A stretch of 64,000 nt of DNA from Aequorivita sp. UBA3180. Its GTDB lineage: Bacteria > Bacteroidota > Bacteroidia > Flavobacteriales > Flavobacteriaceae. Below are positions 8,467 to 15,512 of the stretch, piece by piece (within the stretch, counting starts at the first letter, position 1; the number at the start of each line of letters is the position of its first letter). The translations under genes and the position numbers were made by a program. The notes beneath the pieces are model-generated. The model was given only the letters and a program-made list of their open reading frames with translations. It did no database searches and was not told where the DNA came from. The stretch is from NCBI GenBank assembly GCA_002364215.1, contig DEXQ01000003.1, positions 105,572 through 169,571 of the forward strand, read 5' to 3'.

Positions 8467-9819
8467 CTATTCCTCTTCCGGTTCGTTCATTTTAAAAGTA
8501 TTCATAAACGCCGTAGTATAATTTCCGGCTACATAATCAGGCTCATCCATCAATTGACGGTGAAACGGAATTGTAGTTTTTATACCTTCAATTACGAACT
8601 CGTCCAAAGCACGCTTCATCTTGTTTATTGCTTCCTCACGAGTTTGCGCAGTTGTGATTAGTTTCGCTATCATCGAATCATAATTCGGTGGAATGGTATA
8701 TCCTGCGTAAACGTGTGTGTCCAGACGAACTCCATGACCTCCCGGTGCATGTAAAACGGTAATTTTACCTGGTGAAGGGCGGAAGTCGTTATATGGATCT
8801 TCTGCGTTAATTCTGCATTCTATGGAGTGTAGTTGCGGTGTGTAGTTCTTTCCTGAAATTGGCACTCCAGCTGCCACCAAGATTTGCTCACGAATAAGAT
8901 CGTAATCAATTACTTGTTCTGTAATTGGGTGTTCTACTTGTATACGGGTATTCATTTCCATAAAGTAGAAATTTCGGTGTTTATCTACCAAAAATTCAAT
9001 GGTTCCCGCACCTTCATATTTAATATACTCTGCTGCTTTTACAGCGGCATTACCCATATCTGTCCGTAGCTTCTTAGTCATAAACGGACTTGGAGTTTCC
9101 TCGGTAAGCTTTTGATGACGACGCTGAACGGAGCAGTCGCGTTCACTTAAATGACACGCTCTTCCAGTGCTATCACCCACAATTTGAATTTCAATATGGC
9201 GTGGCTCTTCAATGAGCTTTTCCATATACATTCCATCATTGCCAAAAGCAGCCGAAGCTTCCTGGCGTGCACTTTCCCAAGCTTTTTTAAGGTCTTCTTT
9301 TTTCCAAACGGCGCGCATTCCTTTCCCTCCACCACCTGCAGTGGCTTTCAACATTACGGGATAGCCTACTTCTTCAGCCAGTATTTCACATTTTTCGTAA
9401 GATTCTATAATGCCATCACTTCCAGGAACGGTTGGCACTCCTGCCGCTTTCATGGTAGCTTTTGCTGAAGCTTTATCGCCCATGCGCTCAATCATTTCTG
9501 GGGAAGCACCTATAAATTTTATCCCATGCTCTTGACAGATTTTTGAAAATTTGGAATTTTCTGAAAGAAATCCGTAACCCGGGTGAATCGCATCTGCATT
9601 GGTGATTTCAGCAGCAGCGATAATATTTGACATTTTCAGATAGCTCAAGTTGCTGGGCGGTGGGCCAATACATACGGCTTCATCTGCAAAGCGAACGTGA
9701 AGACTTTCTTCATCAGCTTTTGAATAAACCGCTACGGTCTTAATACCCATCTCGCGGCAGGTGCGAATAATTCGCAATGCTATTTCGCCCCTATTTGCAA
9801 TTAATATTTTTTTAAACAT
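8467..9819 (-). CDS. accC: Acetyl-CoA carboxylase, biotin carboxylase subunit
   Basis: A 450-residue biotin carboxylase catalysing ATP-dependent carboxylation of the biotin on AccB, the first half of acetyl-CoA carboxylase. Visible features are the N-terminal ANRGEIALRIIRTCRE, the ATP-grasp glycine loop KATAGGGGKGMR, the CO2/biotin region HIEIQIVGD, the metal-binding FMEMNTRIQVEHPITE, and the C-terminal biotin carboxylase domain with GYTIPPNYDSMIAKL. Length is that of free-standing bacterial AccC. It is the last gene of a minus-strand cluster DUF177-rpmF-fabH-accB-accC. The 75-base gap to accB holds a dispersed repeat. The carboxyltransferase subunits (accA, accD) are not in the window. Confidence 0.98.
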   Translation of the reverse strand: MFKKILIANRGEIALRIIRTCREMGIKTVAVYSKADEESLHVRFADEAVCIGPPPSNLSYLKMSNIIAAAEITNADAIHPGYGFLSENSKFSKICQEHGIKFIGASPEMIERMGDKASAKATMKAAGVPTVPGSDGIIESYEKCEILAEEVGYPVMLKATAGGGGKGMRAVWKKEDLKKAWESARQEASAAFGNDGMYMEKLIEEPRHIEIQIVGDSTGRACHLSERDCSVQRRHQKLTEETPSPFMTKKLRTDMGNAAVKAAEYIKYEGAGTIEFLVDKHRNFYFMEMNTRIQVEHPITEQVIDYDLIREQILVAAGVPISGKNYTPQLHSIECRINAEDPYNDFRPSPGKITVLHAPGGHGVRLDTHVYAGYTIPPNYDSMIAKLITTAQTREEAINKMKRALDEFVIEGIKTTIPFHRQLMDEPDYVAGNYTTAFMNTFKMNEPEEE

Positions 9820-9842
9820 AATGTTTTGAAATTACAAATTAC

Positions 9843-9884
9843 AAGCACCAAATTCCAAAGTTGGGATTTGGACTTTGAAATTTG
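9843..9884. repeat. Hairpin-forming dispersed repeat, copy B
   Basis: Bases 9843-9860 repeat 8401-8418 exactly (18 bases). The local hairpin pairs CAAATTCCAAAGT (9849-9861) with ACTTTGAAATTTG (9872-9884), one mismatch, 10-base loop. It lies between accB and accC. Confidence 0.7.
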
Positions 9885-9894
9885 AGATTTATAC

Positions 9895-10386
9895 TTATGA
9901 TGGGTCTACTAAAAATAATGGTTGGTCAAACTCTACCGGAGAAGAATCGTCCACCAAAACCTTAACAATCTTACCGGAAACTTCACTTTCTATTTCATTG
10001 AAAAGTTTCATTGCCTCAATCACACAAAGTACATCTCCGGTACTGATAGTACTACCTACTTCAACAAAAACGGGTTTGTCCGGTGATGGTTTTCTGTAGA
10101 AAGTGCCAATAATTGGAGATTTTATTGTTATCAGTTTAGAATCAGCAGCTTCAGGGGGTGCTTCAGTTGCCGTTGCGGCCTGCTGAGGAGCTGCAGTGGT
10201 CTGTGGCTGCATTTGCATTTGCGGTTGAGACATGGCGGGTATTTGCTGAATGTATGTGGTTTCGCCTTTACTTTCCTCAGATCCCGTTTTTATAGTGATC
10301 TTTATGTCTTCCGTTTCAAGTTTTACTTCACTGGCACCACTTTTTGCCACAAACTTGATCAAGTTTTGTATGTCCTTTAAATCCAT
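9895..10386 (-). CDS. accB: Acetyl-CoA carboxylase, biotin carboxyl carrier protein
   Basis: A 163-residue carrier whose biotinylated lysine is Lys127 within VIEAMKLFNEIES. The N-terminal 45 residues form the AccB dimerisation/interaction part (MDLKDIQNLIKFVAKSG). Residues 46-82 are a Gln/Met/Ala/Pro-rich flexible linker with MQMQPQTT repeats, and residues 84-163 form the biotinyl domain with SPIIGTFYRKPSP, the acetyl-CoA carboxylase type with the thumb. It carries carboxylated biotin between AccC and the carboxyltransferase. It is followed by accC and preceded 34 bases by fabH on the same strand, forming a fatty-acid synthesis initiation operon. Confidence 0.97.
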   Translation of the reverse strand: MDLKDIQNLIKFVAKSGASEVKLETEDIKITIKTGSEESKGETTYIQQIPAMSQPQMQMQPQTTAAPQQAATATEAPPEAADSKLITIKSPIIGTFYRKPSPDKPVFVEVGSTISTGDVLCVIEAMKLFNEIESEVSGKIVKVLVDDSSPVEFDQPLFLVDPS

Positions 10387-10420
10387 ATTTAGAAATTTTA
10401 GTCTTTTGGGTTGGTTAAAA

Positions 10421-11419
10421 TTATTTTGAATCGTAGGCCCATTTCAAATAAACGGCACCCCAAGTAAAGCCTCCTCCGAAGGAGGCAAAAATCAAATTAT
10501 CTCCTTTTTTGAGTTGTTTTTCGTAATCAGCCAAGCATAGCGGCAAAGTAGCAGAAGTTGTATTGCCGTATTTATGAATGTTCATCATTACTTTTTCATC
10601 GGGCAGTTTCATTCGTGAGGCAGCTGCATCGATAATTCGTTTATTGGCTTGATGGGGCACTAACCAGTCCACATCTTTACCTGTAAGGTTATTTTTTTGC
10701 ATAACTTTTTCACAAACATCTGCCATGTTTGAAACTGCAAATTTAAAAACTGTTTTCCCTTCTTGAAAAACATAATGTTGTTTATTGTTTACTGTTTCAA
10801 TAGACGGTGGAAGTAAAGATCCGCCGGCGTCAATTTTAAGGAAAGGTCTTCCTACTCCATCGGTACGAAGATATTCGTCCTTAACCCCTAAGCCTTCGGT
10901 ATTCGGCTCAAACAGAACTGCTCCGCCACCATCACCAAAAATGATACAGGTGGTTCTGTCTGTATAATCAATGATTGACGACATTTTATCGGCACCAATT
11001 AGGAGTACTTTTTTATATTTTCCGGACTCAATATATCGTGCTGCTGTTGACATTCCGAAGAGAAAGCTGGAACAGGCCGCAACCAAATCATAAGAAAAAG
11101 CGTTTACGGCACCAATTTGGGTTGCAACATAAACTCCTGTTGCTGCAACGGGCATATCTGGCGTTGCAGTTGCCATGATAACCATATCGATTTCAGCTGG
11201 GTCTGTGTTGCTTTTTTGAAGTAGGTCTTTTGCGGCTTGGATAGCAAGATAGGAGGTGCCTTTGTCTTTATCCTTTAATATTCTCCGCTCTTTGATTCCG
11301 GTTCTGGTAGTAATCCACTCATCGTTGGTATCTACCATTGTTTCCAAAACTTTGTTTGAGAGAACGTAATCTGGCACGTAACTCCCTACAGCGGTGATAG
11401 CTGCCGTGATAGTATTCAT
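10421..11419 (-). CDS. fabH: 3-oxoacyl-ACP synthase III (KAS III)
   Basis: A 332-residue thiolase-fold enzyme condensing an acyl-CoA starter with malonyl-ACP to initiate fatty acid elongation. The catalytic triad is visible: Cys116 in VAACSSFLFG, His in WLVPHQANKRIID and Asn in KYGNTTSATLP. The usual glycine-rich GDGGGAVLFEP and C-terminal FASFGGGFTWGAVYL are present. Length is standard. Bacteroidota FabH often accepts branched-chain primers, but the sequence alone does not decide this. It follows rpmF after a gap containing a predicted terminator, so it may be partly uncoupled from L32 expression, and it precedes accB and accC. Confidence 0.97.
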   Translation of the reverse strand: MNTITAAITAVGSYVPDYVLSNKVLETMVDTNDEWITTRTGIKERRILKDKDKGTSYLAIQAAKDLLQKSNTDPAEIDMVIMATATPDMPVAATGVYVATQIGAVNAFSYDLVAACSSFLFGMSTAARYIESGKYKKVLLIGADKMSSIIDYTDRTTCIIFGDGGGAVLFEPNTEGLGVKDEYLRTDGVGRPFLKIDAGGSLLPPSIETVNNKQHYVFQEGKTVFKFAVSNMADVCEKVMQKNNLTGKDVDWLVPHQANKRIIDAAASRMKLPDEKVMMNIHKYGNTTSATLPLCLADYEKQLKKGDNLIFASFGGGFTWGAVYLKWAYDSK

Positions 11420-11541
11420 AAAGCTGAATTAAAATTCACAAAAAAGACCAAAAATCTTTTAAAAAGAGTGAAAATTACTAAATTTTACTTGAAATTCGGC
11501 ACTAATTAAGTTGTTTTTGACTTTTTGTAAAGTAAAAAAAC

Positions 11542-11573
11542 AAAAAAACCCTCACGTTACTGTGAGAGTTTTT
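11542..11573 (-). terminator. Intrinsic terminator/attenuator after rpmF
   Basis: On the minus strand a hairpin with stem CTCAC/GTGAG, extended beyond one mismatch, is followed by GGTTTTTTTG. It sits 17 bases past the rpmF stop and before fabH, so it could set the ratio between ribosomal protein and fatty-acid genes. Confidence 0.6.
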
Positions 11574-11590
11574 CAATAAAATATATAGAA

Positions 11591-11788
11591 TTAAGCCTCT
11601 ACTTGCTCAGTTGCATCAATTACAACTTGACCACGGTAGTACATTTTTCCTTCGTGCCAGTGCGCTCTGTGGAAAAGATGTGACTCACCCGTTGTTGGGT
11701 CTGTTGCAAGTGTTGGGGCAGTAGCTTTGTAATGCGTTCTTCTCTTATCTCTTCTTGTTTTCGAGATTTTTCTCTTAGGATGTGCCAT
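11591..11788 (-). CDS. rpmF: 50S ribosomal protein L32
   Basis: A 65-residue ribosomal protein with the strongly basic N-terminus MAHPKRKISKTRRDKRRTHY and the conserved HRAHWHEGKMYYRGQVV region. It contains no cysteine at all, so it is the zinc-independent form lacking the C-x2-C zinc ribbon. It sits 9 bases downstream of DUF177 and upstream of fabH, a gene order found across many bacteria (yceD-rpmF-plsX/fab). A terminator-like hairpin follows. Confidence 0.98.
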   Translation of the reverse strand: MAHPKRKISKTRRDKRRTHYKATAPTLATDPTTGESHLFHRAHWHEGKMYYRGQVVIDATEQVEA

Positions 11789-11797
11789 TGCTATTTA

Positions 11798-12343
11798 TTA
11801 TTTATCCGTTAATAGTTTTTTTAATGAATCCCACCGGGGATCGGTATTTTCGTCTTCGGGCGTATCTTTTTCATCTATCGCTTTCGGACTTAATTCTTCA
11901 AGTTTGTCGAGTATGTCACTTTTTAATGTGCCGTCTTTTACCCCGGGATGAATTCTTTTGGAGGGCAAAGCCAACACAATAGTTTCATAAACATATTGCT
12001 GGATATTCACTTCATAGCTTCCGTGGGGCAAAATGAGCAAATCTTCATTTTCATCATTATATTCCTCACCGAATTTTACAACGAAACTATAAGTACCCGA
12101 AATCTCTTGATCAAAGGGTTCATTTGTAATATCGCAAGCAACGTTAACGGTTCCATTAAATGTTAATGTGAACTCTAATAACGTGCTCATTTTTTCCAGC
12201 AGTACATCGAGATTAATGGCAGCGTCATTAAATTCGTCATACTCAAAATGCTCAAAGAACGCTTTTTTTAATTCAAAGTTAAACTGGTGTTTTCCTAATT
12301 TCAGCCCTACGAAAGGGATGGTAAACTCTTTCAAATCCTTCAT
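11798..12343 (-). CDS. DUF177 (YceD) family protein
   Basis: A 181-residue YceD/DUF177 protein. The family is linked to 23S rRNA accumulation and is usually encoded upstream of rpmF. The middle region VLLEKMSTLLEFTLTFNGTV, leading to ACDITNEPFDQ, corresponds to the family core in which a strand pair carries conserved cysteines; here one Cys remains in ACD where zinc-type members have C-x2-C. The C-terminus is acidic with the family-like DPRWDSLKKLL. The ATG at 12343 is preferred over the GTG at 12349, which adds only two residues. A -7 element lies 45 bases upstream, making this the first gene of the DUF177-rpmF-fabH-accB-accC unit. Confidence 0.93.
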   Translation of the reverse strand: MKDLKEFTIPFVGLKLGKHQFNFELKKAFFEHFEYDEFNDAAINLDVLLEKMSTLLEFTLTFNGTVNVACDITNEPFDQEISGTYSFVVKFGEEYNDENEDLLILPHGSYEVNIQQYVYETIVLALPSKRIHPGVKDGTLKSDILDKLEELSPKAIDEKDTPEDENTDPRWDSLKKLLTDK

Positions 12344-12387
12344 TTTCACACCTATTTAAGACCTTAACCTTACGGATAAGGCGGGTG

Positions 12388-12395
12388 CAAAGATA
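12388..12395 (-). promoter_or_regulatory. -7 promoter element for the DUF177-rpmF-fab operon
   Basis: Minus-strand TATCTTTG (plus CAAAGATA) matches TAnnTTTG and ends 45 bases before the DUF177 ATG. Confidence 0.5.
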
Positions 12396-12423
12396 AAAAA
12401 TTATTTGAATAGCAATTAGTTTT

Positions 12424-13485
12424 TTATTTCTTTTTTGAGAAACCTCTTTTCCGGTTTGTCTGTAGTGGATTTTTGGAAATTTCACGGTACTCTTCCCGAG
12501 TCTCAAAAATGGAAACCGCACTGAATACCGCTTCGCGAAAAGATTCAAAATTCGCCTCATTTTTTCCCGCCAAATCAAAAGCTGTTCCGTGGTCTGGCGA
12601 GGTGCGGATGCGGTTAAGGCCCGCCGTGAAATTTACGCCTTTTCCAAAAGCCAGAGTTTTAAAAGGTATCAACCCTTGATCGTGATAGGAAGCTATTATT
12701 GCATCAAAATTTTTGTAATTGCCAGATCCGAAAAAGCTGTCAGCGGCGTAAGGGCCGAAAACCATTTTTCCATTTTTGCGGATATTGTCGAGCGCAGGAC
12801 GTAAAATAGTATCATCTTCGTCACCAATCACGCCATTGTCGCCCGTATGTGGATTGATTCCCAAGACGGCAATTTTCGGTTTTTCTATTCCGAAGTCTTC
12901 AATTAAGGTATGGTGTATTGTATTTATTTTTTTATCAATTCGTTCTCGTGTAATATTTTTTACCACGTCTTTTACGGCTACATGGTCAGTTAAAAGTCCA
13001 ACGCGTAAATTTTCAGAAATTAAAAGCATTAAGCTCTCGCCCTCCAGCTCCTGCGCCAAATAATTTGTATGGCCTGGAAAATTAAAGCTTTCGGATTGAA
13101 TGTTACTCTTGTTGATGGGCGCCGTAACCAAAACATCTATCTTTTTATTCTTTAGAGCCGATACCGCAGTTTTTAAGGATTTAATGGCATATTCGCCTCC
13201 TGTTGGATTTTCTTCGCCAAATGTAACATCCACGTGTTCCTTCCAAACATTAAGTACATTTATTTTCTTTGGAACTAGGTCTTCTATTTTATCAATTCCG
13301 TGGAAATTGATATCTGTTTCAAAATGTTTTTTGAAGAAAGACATCAGTTTTACCGAAGCAAAAATAACGGGTGTGCAAAACTCTAGCATACGTGAATCCT
13401 CAAACGTTTTTAGAATTATTTCACTCCCAATCCCGTTAATATCGCCGATGGAAATACCGACAACAATTTTATCCTCTCTGCTCAT
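12424..13485 (-). CDS. pdxA: 4-hydroxythreonine-4-phosphate dehydrogenase
   Basis: A 353-residue PdxA-family dehydrogenase, which oxidises 4-phosphohydroxy-L-threonine with NAD in DXP-dependent pyridoxal phosphate synthesis. Typical segments are GISIGDINGIGSEIILK at the N-terminus, VTAPINKSNIQ, FPGHTNYLA (metal-ligand histidine), LTDHVAVKDV, GINPHTGDNG, SYHDQGLIPFK and RTSPDHGTAFDLAGK. All metal-binding histidine regions appear intact. The protein is cytoplasmic with a basic tail (KRGFSKKK). It diverges from ribE by 56 bases, so two cofactor-biosynthesis genes share a short intergenic region. No pdxJ is visible in the window. Confidence 0.97.
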   Translation of the reverse strand: MSREDKIVVGISIGDINGIGSEIILKTFEDSRMLEFCTPVIFASVKLMSFFKKHFETDINFHGIDKIEDLVPKKINVLNVWKEHVDVTFGEENPTGGEYAIKSLKTAVSALKNKKIDVLVTAPINKSNIQSESFNFPGHTNYLAQELEGESLMLLISENLRVGLLTDHVAVKDVVKNITRERIDKKINTIHHTLIEDFGIEKPKIAVLGINPHTGDNGVIGDEDDTILRPALDNIRKNGKMVFGPYAADSFFGSGNYKNFDAIIASYHDQGLIPFKTLAFGKGVNFTAGLNRIRTSPDHGTAFDLAGKNEANFESFREAVFSAVSIFETREEYREISKNPLQTNRKRGFSKKK

Positions 13486-13507
13486 TATTTTTGGCTTTTA
13501 TAATTGT

Positions 13508-13515
13508 TACTTTTG
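13508..13515 (+). promoter_or_regulatory. -7 promoter element for ribE
   Basis: TACTTTTG matches TAnnTTTG and ends 26 bases before the ribE ATG at 13542. The gap is too short to hold an FMN riboswitch. Confidence 0.5.
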
Positions 13516-13541
13516 CAGTACAAATGTAACCAAATACTGCA

Positions 13542-14129
13542 ATGTTTACAGGAATTATTGAAACGGTTGGCGAAATAGCCCAACTTACCCAAGCGGGCGA
13601 AAATCTTCATATAGAAATTAAGAGCCCATTGGCTCAGGAATTGAAAATAGACCAAAGCGTATCTCACAATGGGGTTTGTTTAACTGTAGTTGAAGTAAAG
13701 GATGCATCTTATGTGGTTACCGCCATTCAAGAAACATTGGATAAAACAAATCTAAAAACACTAACAAAAGGTTCTTTGGTGAATTTGGAAAGAGCCATGA
13801 AGCTGGGTGACAGGCTGGACGGCCATATAGTCCAGGGTCATGTGGACGGGACTGCTATTTGTAAAAAAGTGGAAAATTCAAATGGCAGTTGGGTTTTTAC
13901 TTTTGAATATAAAAATTCAGAATTCAGTACTGTTGAAAAAGGTTCCATTACGGTAAATGGCGTGAGTCTAACGGTAGTTGATTCTAAAAAAGGATCATTT
14001 AGTGTAGCGATTATCCCTTACACTTTTGAGAACACAAATTTTAAGAAAATTGAAGTGGGGACCGAAGTAAATCTTGAGTTTGACATAATTGGGAAATATG
14101 TCAAAAATATTATGAAGCCTTATTTGTAG
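13542..14129 (+). CDS. ribE: Riboflavin synthase, alpha chain
   Basis: A 195-residue enzyme that dismutates two molecules of 6,7-dimethyl-8-ribityllumazine to riboflavin. It shows the two tandem lumazine-binding barrels. The first begins MFTGIIETVGEI and carries SVSHNGVCLTVVE; the second carries GHIVQGHVDGT and SITVNGVSLTVVD. Cys in NGVCLTV of barrel 1 and the HxxxGH-like segments are as in the family. Length is normal. The 3' end overlaps the convergent small PID-CTERM-like gene by 20 bases. No other rib gene is adjacent. Confidence 0.97.
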   Translation: MFTGIIETVGEIAQLTQAGENLHIEIKSPLAQELKIDQSVSHNGVCLTVVEVKDASYVVTAIQETLDKTNLKTLTKGSLVNLERAMKLGDRLDGHIVQGHVDGTAICKKVENSNGSWVFTFEYKNSEFSTVEKGSITVNGVSLTVVDSKKGSFSVAIIPYTFENTNFKKIEVGTEVNLEFDIIGKYVKNIMKPYL

Positions 14130-14307
14130 AACGGTTTCTATTAAAAAGTATATAGGCTCCAAACAGAATTCCCGCTACGAGCAAAACCCACAAATTGTCA
14201 TCTATTGGTAGTCCAGGCCCACGATTTTGAGAAGGCGGAGGCGGTCCCTGCCCAGCAGAAGCCGACTGAATAGCAAGCATTATAAAACTATAAATAAATG
14301 TTACCAT
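14110..14307 (-). CDS. Small membrane protein with PID-CTERM-like C-terminal tail
   Basis: A 65-residue protein with an N-terminal signal-like hydrophobic segment (MVTFIYSFIMLAIQSASAG), a short Pro/Gln-rich stretch with PPPP, then GPGLPIDDNLWVLLVAG, a second hydrophobic helix, and a basic end NRNRSTNKAS. The order P-I-D, hydrophobic helix and basic cluster resembles the PID-CTERM sorting-type tails of Bacteroidota. Here almost nothing but signal and tail remains, so the mature exposed part would be about 20 residues. Start could alternatively be the internal Met at residue 10. It is convergent with ribE (20-base overlap). Function unknown. Confidence 0.72.
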   Translation of the reverse strand: MVTFIYSFIMLAIQSASAGQGPPPPSQNRGPGLPIDDNLWVLLVAGILFGAYILFNRNRSTNKAS

Positions 14308-14378
14308 GGTTGTTCATTAACGATTTGGGGATCGTGTTTATGCGCCTAAAGTAATAATTTTTTTTTATCCTCAAATAA

Positions 14379-14415
14379 AAAAATGAGTTATCGAATTTTT
14401 AATAACTCATTTTTA
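14379..14415. terminator. Bidirectional hairpin terminator
   Basis: A hairpin pairing AAAAATGAGTTAT with ATAACTCATTTTT is flanked by A and T runs. It lies 63 bases past the 3' end of the minus-strand tRNA gene, so it probably ends that transcript. Confidence 0.6.
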
Positions 14416-14477
14416 ATGTGAAAATTGCCTTTTATTTAGGTTTTAATGTGGCTCGTTATAAGCCTTTTGAAAAAAAG

Positions 14478-14551
14478 TGGTCCCACATGGGCTCGAACCA
14501 TGGACCCCCTGATTATGAGTCAGGTGCTCTAACCAGCTGAGCTATGGGACC
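14478..14551 (-). tRNA. tRNA with CAU anticodon (elongator Met, or Ile2 after lysidine modification)
   Basis: On the minus strand a 74-base cloverleaf folds. The acceptor stem GGTCCCA pairs with TGGGACC plus discriminator A, and the D arm is TAGCTCAGCTGGTTAGAGC. The anticodon stem CCTGA/TCAGG encloses CTCATAA (anticodon CAT), and the T loop is GGTTCGAGCCC. CCA is not encoded, as is common in Bacteroidota. Whether it is elongator Met or the TilS-modified Ile isoacceptor is not certain from sequence alone; it is not an initiator type. Confidence 0.95.
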
Positions 14552-14564
14552 CGATAATAGTTTG

Positions 14565-14595
14565 CAAATGTAAAACACTTTGCAAATACAGCAAA
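14565..14595 (-). promoter_or_regulatory. Complete Bacteroidota-type promoter of the CAU tRNA
   Basis: Minus-strand TTTG (plus 14592-14595) is separated by exactly 19 bases from TACATTTG (plus 14565-14572), the textbook -33/-7 arrangement. The -7 element lies 13 bases from the mature tRNA 5' end. Confidence 0.75.
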
Positions 14596-14602
14596 ACTAT
14601 TT

Positions 14603-15010
14603 TTACTTATTCTCAATTTCTTGGCAAAGCTCAACCAATACTCCATTTGCAGATTTAGGGTGAAGAAATGCCACCAGCTTATTGTCTGCCCCTTTTTTTG
14701 GTTCTTCATTCAGCAATATAAAACCTTCATTTTTAAGGCGCTCCATTTCATTTAAAATATCAGTAACCGCAAAAGCAATGTGATGAATTCCCTCCCCTCT
14801 TTTTTCTATAAACTTTGCGATTGGGCTTTCAGGGTTTGAAGCTTCCAAAAGTTCTATTTTACTTTCGCCACAACGAAAAAAGGAAGTTTCAACTCCTTCG
14901 CTTTCCACCTTTTCGCTTTTGTAGGGCCCACTTCCCAATAAAGCTTCATAAATTTTATTGGCTTCAACAATATTTTTTACCGCAATGCCTATGTGTTCTA
15001 TTTTTTTCAT
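14603..15010 (-). CDS. mce: Methylmalonyl-CoA epimerase
   Basis: A 135-residue glyoxalase/vicinal-oxygen-chelate protein interconverting (R)- and (S)-methylmalonyl-CoA. It starts MKKIEHIGIAVKNIVEAN, with the first metal His in EHIGIA, continues with ESEGVETSFFRCGESKIELLE and GEGIHHIAFAV (the second metal His), and ends SANGVLVELCQ (metal Glu). These match the bacterial epimerase group rather than glyoxalase I. The ATG at 15010 is chosen over an upstream in-frame start at 15061, since the upstream peptide is atypical and a -7 element lies at 15029-15036. Methylmalonyl-CoA mutase is not in the window. Confidence 0.93.
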   Translation of the reverse strand: MKKIEHIGIAVKNIVEANKIYEALLGSGPYKSEKVESEGVETSFFRCGESKIELLEASNPESPIAKFIEKRGEGIHHIAFAVTDILNEMERLKNEGFILLNEEPKKGADNKLVAFLHPKSANGVLVELCQEIENK

Positions 15011-15028
15011 ATTAATAAGTTGATTGCT

Positions 15029-15036
15029 CAAAAATA
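15029..15036 (-). promoter_or_regulatory. -7 promoter element for mce
   Basis: Minus-strand TATTTTTG (plus CAAAAATA) matches TAnnTTTG, 19 bases before the ATG at 15010; it supports the downstream start choice. Confidence 0.45.
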
Positions 15037-15103
15037 CAAACTTAATACCATTGAATTTCATTAAGCTTGTGGCTTCATTAACATTCGGTACGGTTTTATG
15101 TTA

Positions 15104-15111
15104 TATTTTTG
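15104..15111 (+). promoter_or_regulatory. -7 promoter element for rbfA-lolE (very short leader)
   Basis: TATTTTTG matches TAnnTTTG and ends only 4 bases before the rbfA ATG, so the transcript would be leaderless or nearly so if this element is used. Confidence 0.4.
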
Positions 15112-15115
15112 CAGT

Positions 15116-15511
15116 ATGGAAGAAAGCAACAGACAAAAGAAAATAGCAGGTGTTCTGCAGAGCGACCTTGCAAACGTGCTGCAGAATATGCTTCGCGAAG
15201 CAGGGCAAATGGGCATTATTATTTCGGTAAGTAAAGTGAGCGTAACTACAGACCTTTCCATTGCGAAGGTTTATGTAAGCGTTTTTCCAGCAGATAAAGC
15301 CGAAGCCATTGTGGCTGAACTCAATAAATTAAAGCCAAACATTAAACATCAAATTGCCCAATTAACCAAGCACCAATTGCGTAAAATGCCAAATCTTTCA
15401 TTTTATAATGATGATTCATTGGAATACATTGAAAATATTGACAAAGCAGTAAAGGGTGAGGAAAACCCGTTGAAAAATCCAGATTTACTTCCGAAACGAA
15501 AAAAATCATAG
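15116..15511 (+). CDS. rbfA: 30S ribosome-binding factor A
   Basis: A 131-residue KH-fold protein that binds the 30S subunit and helps mature the 5' end of 16S rRNA. The start MEESNRQKKIAGVLQSDLAN aligns with the conserved RbfA N-terminus, making the ATG at 15116 preferable to 15098. The KH core includes VSKVSVTTDLSIAKVYVSVF, and KHQLRKMPNLSFYND matches the family R-x-P-L-F-x-D segment. The stop is followed one base later by the TTG start of the ABC permease gene, so the two are likely co-transcribed. Confidence 0.95.
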   Translation: MEESNRQKKIAGVLQSDLANVLQNMLREAGQMGIIISVSKVSVTTDLSIAKVYVSVFPADKAEAIVAELNKLKPNIKHQIAQLTKHQLRKMPNLSFYNDDSLEYIENIDKAVKGEENPLKNPDLLPKRKKS

Positions 15512-15512
15512 C

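Noticed and set aside
13486..13541. FMN riboswitch upstream of ribE
   Set aside because: The pdxA-ribE gap is only 56 bases and shows just a -7 promoter element.
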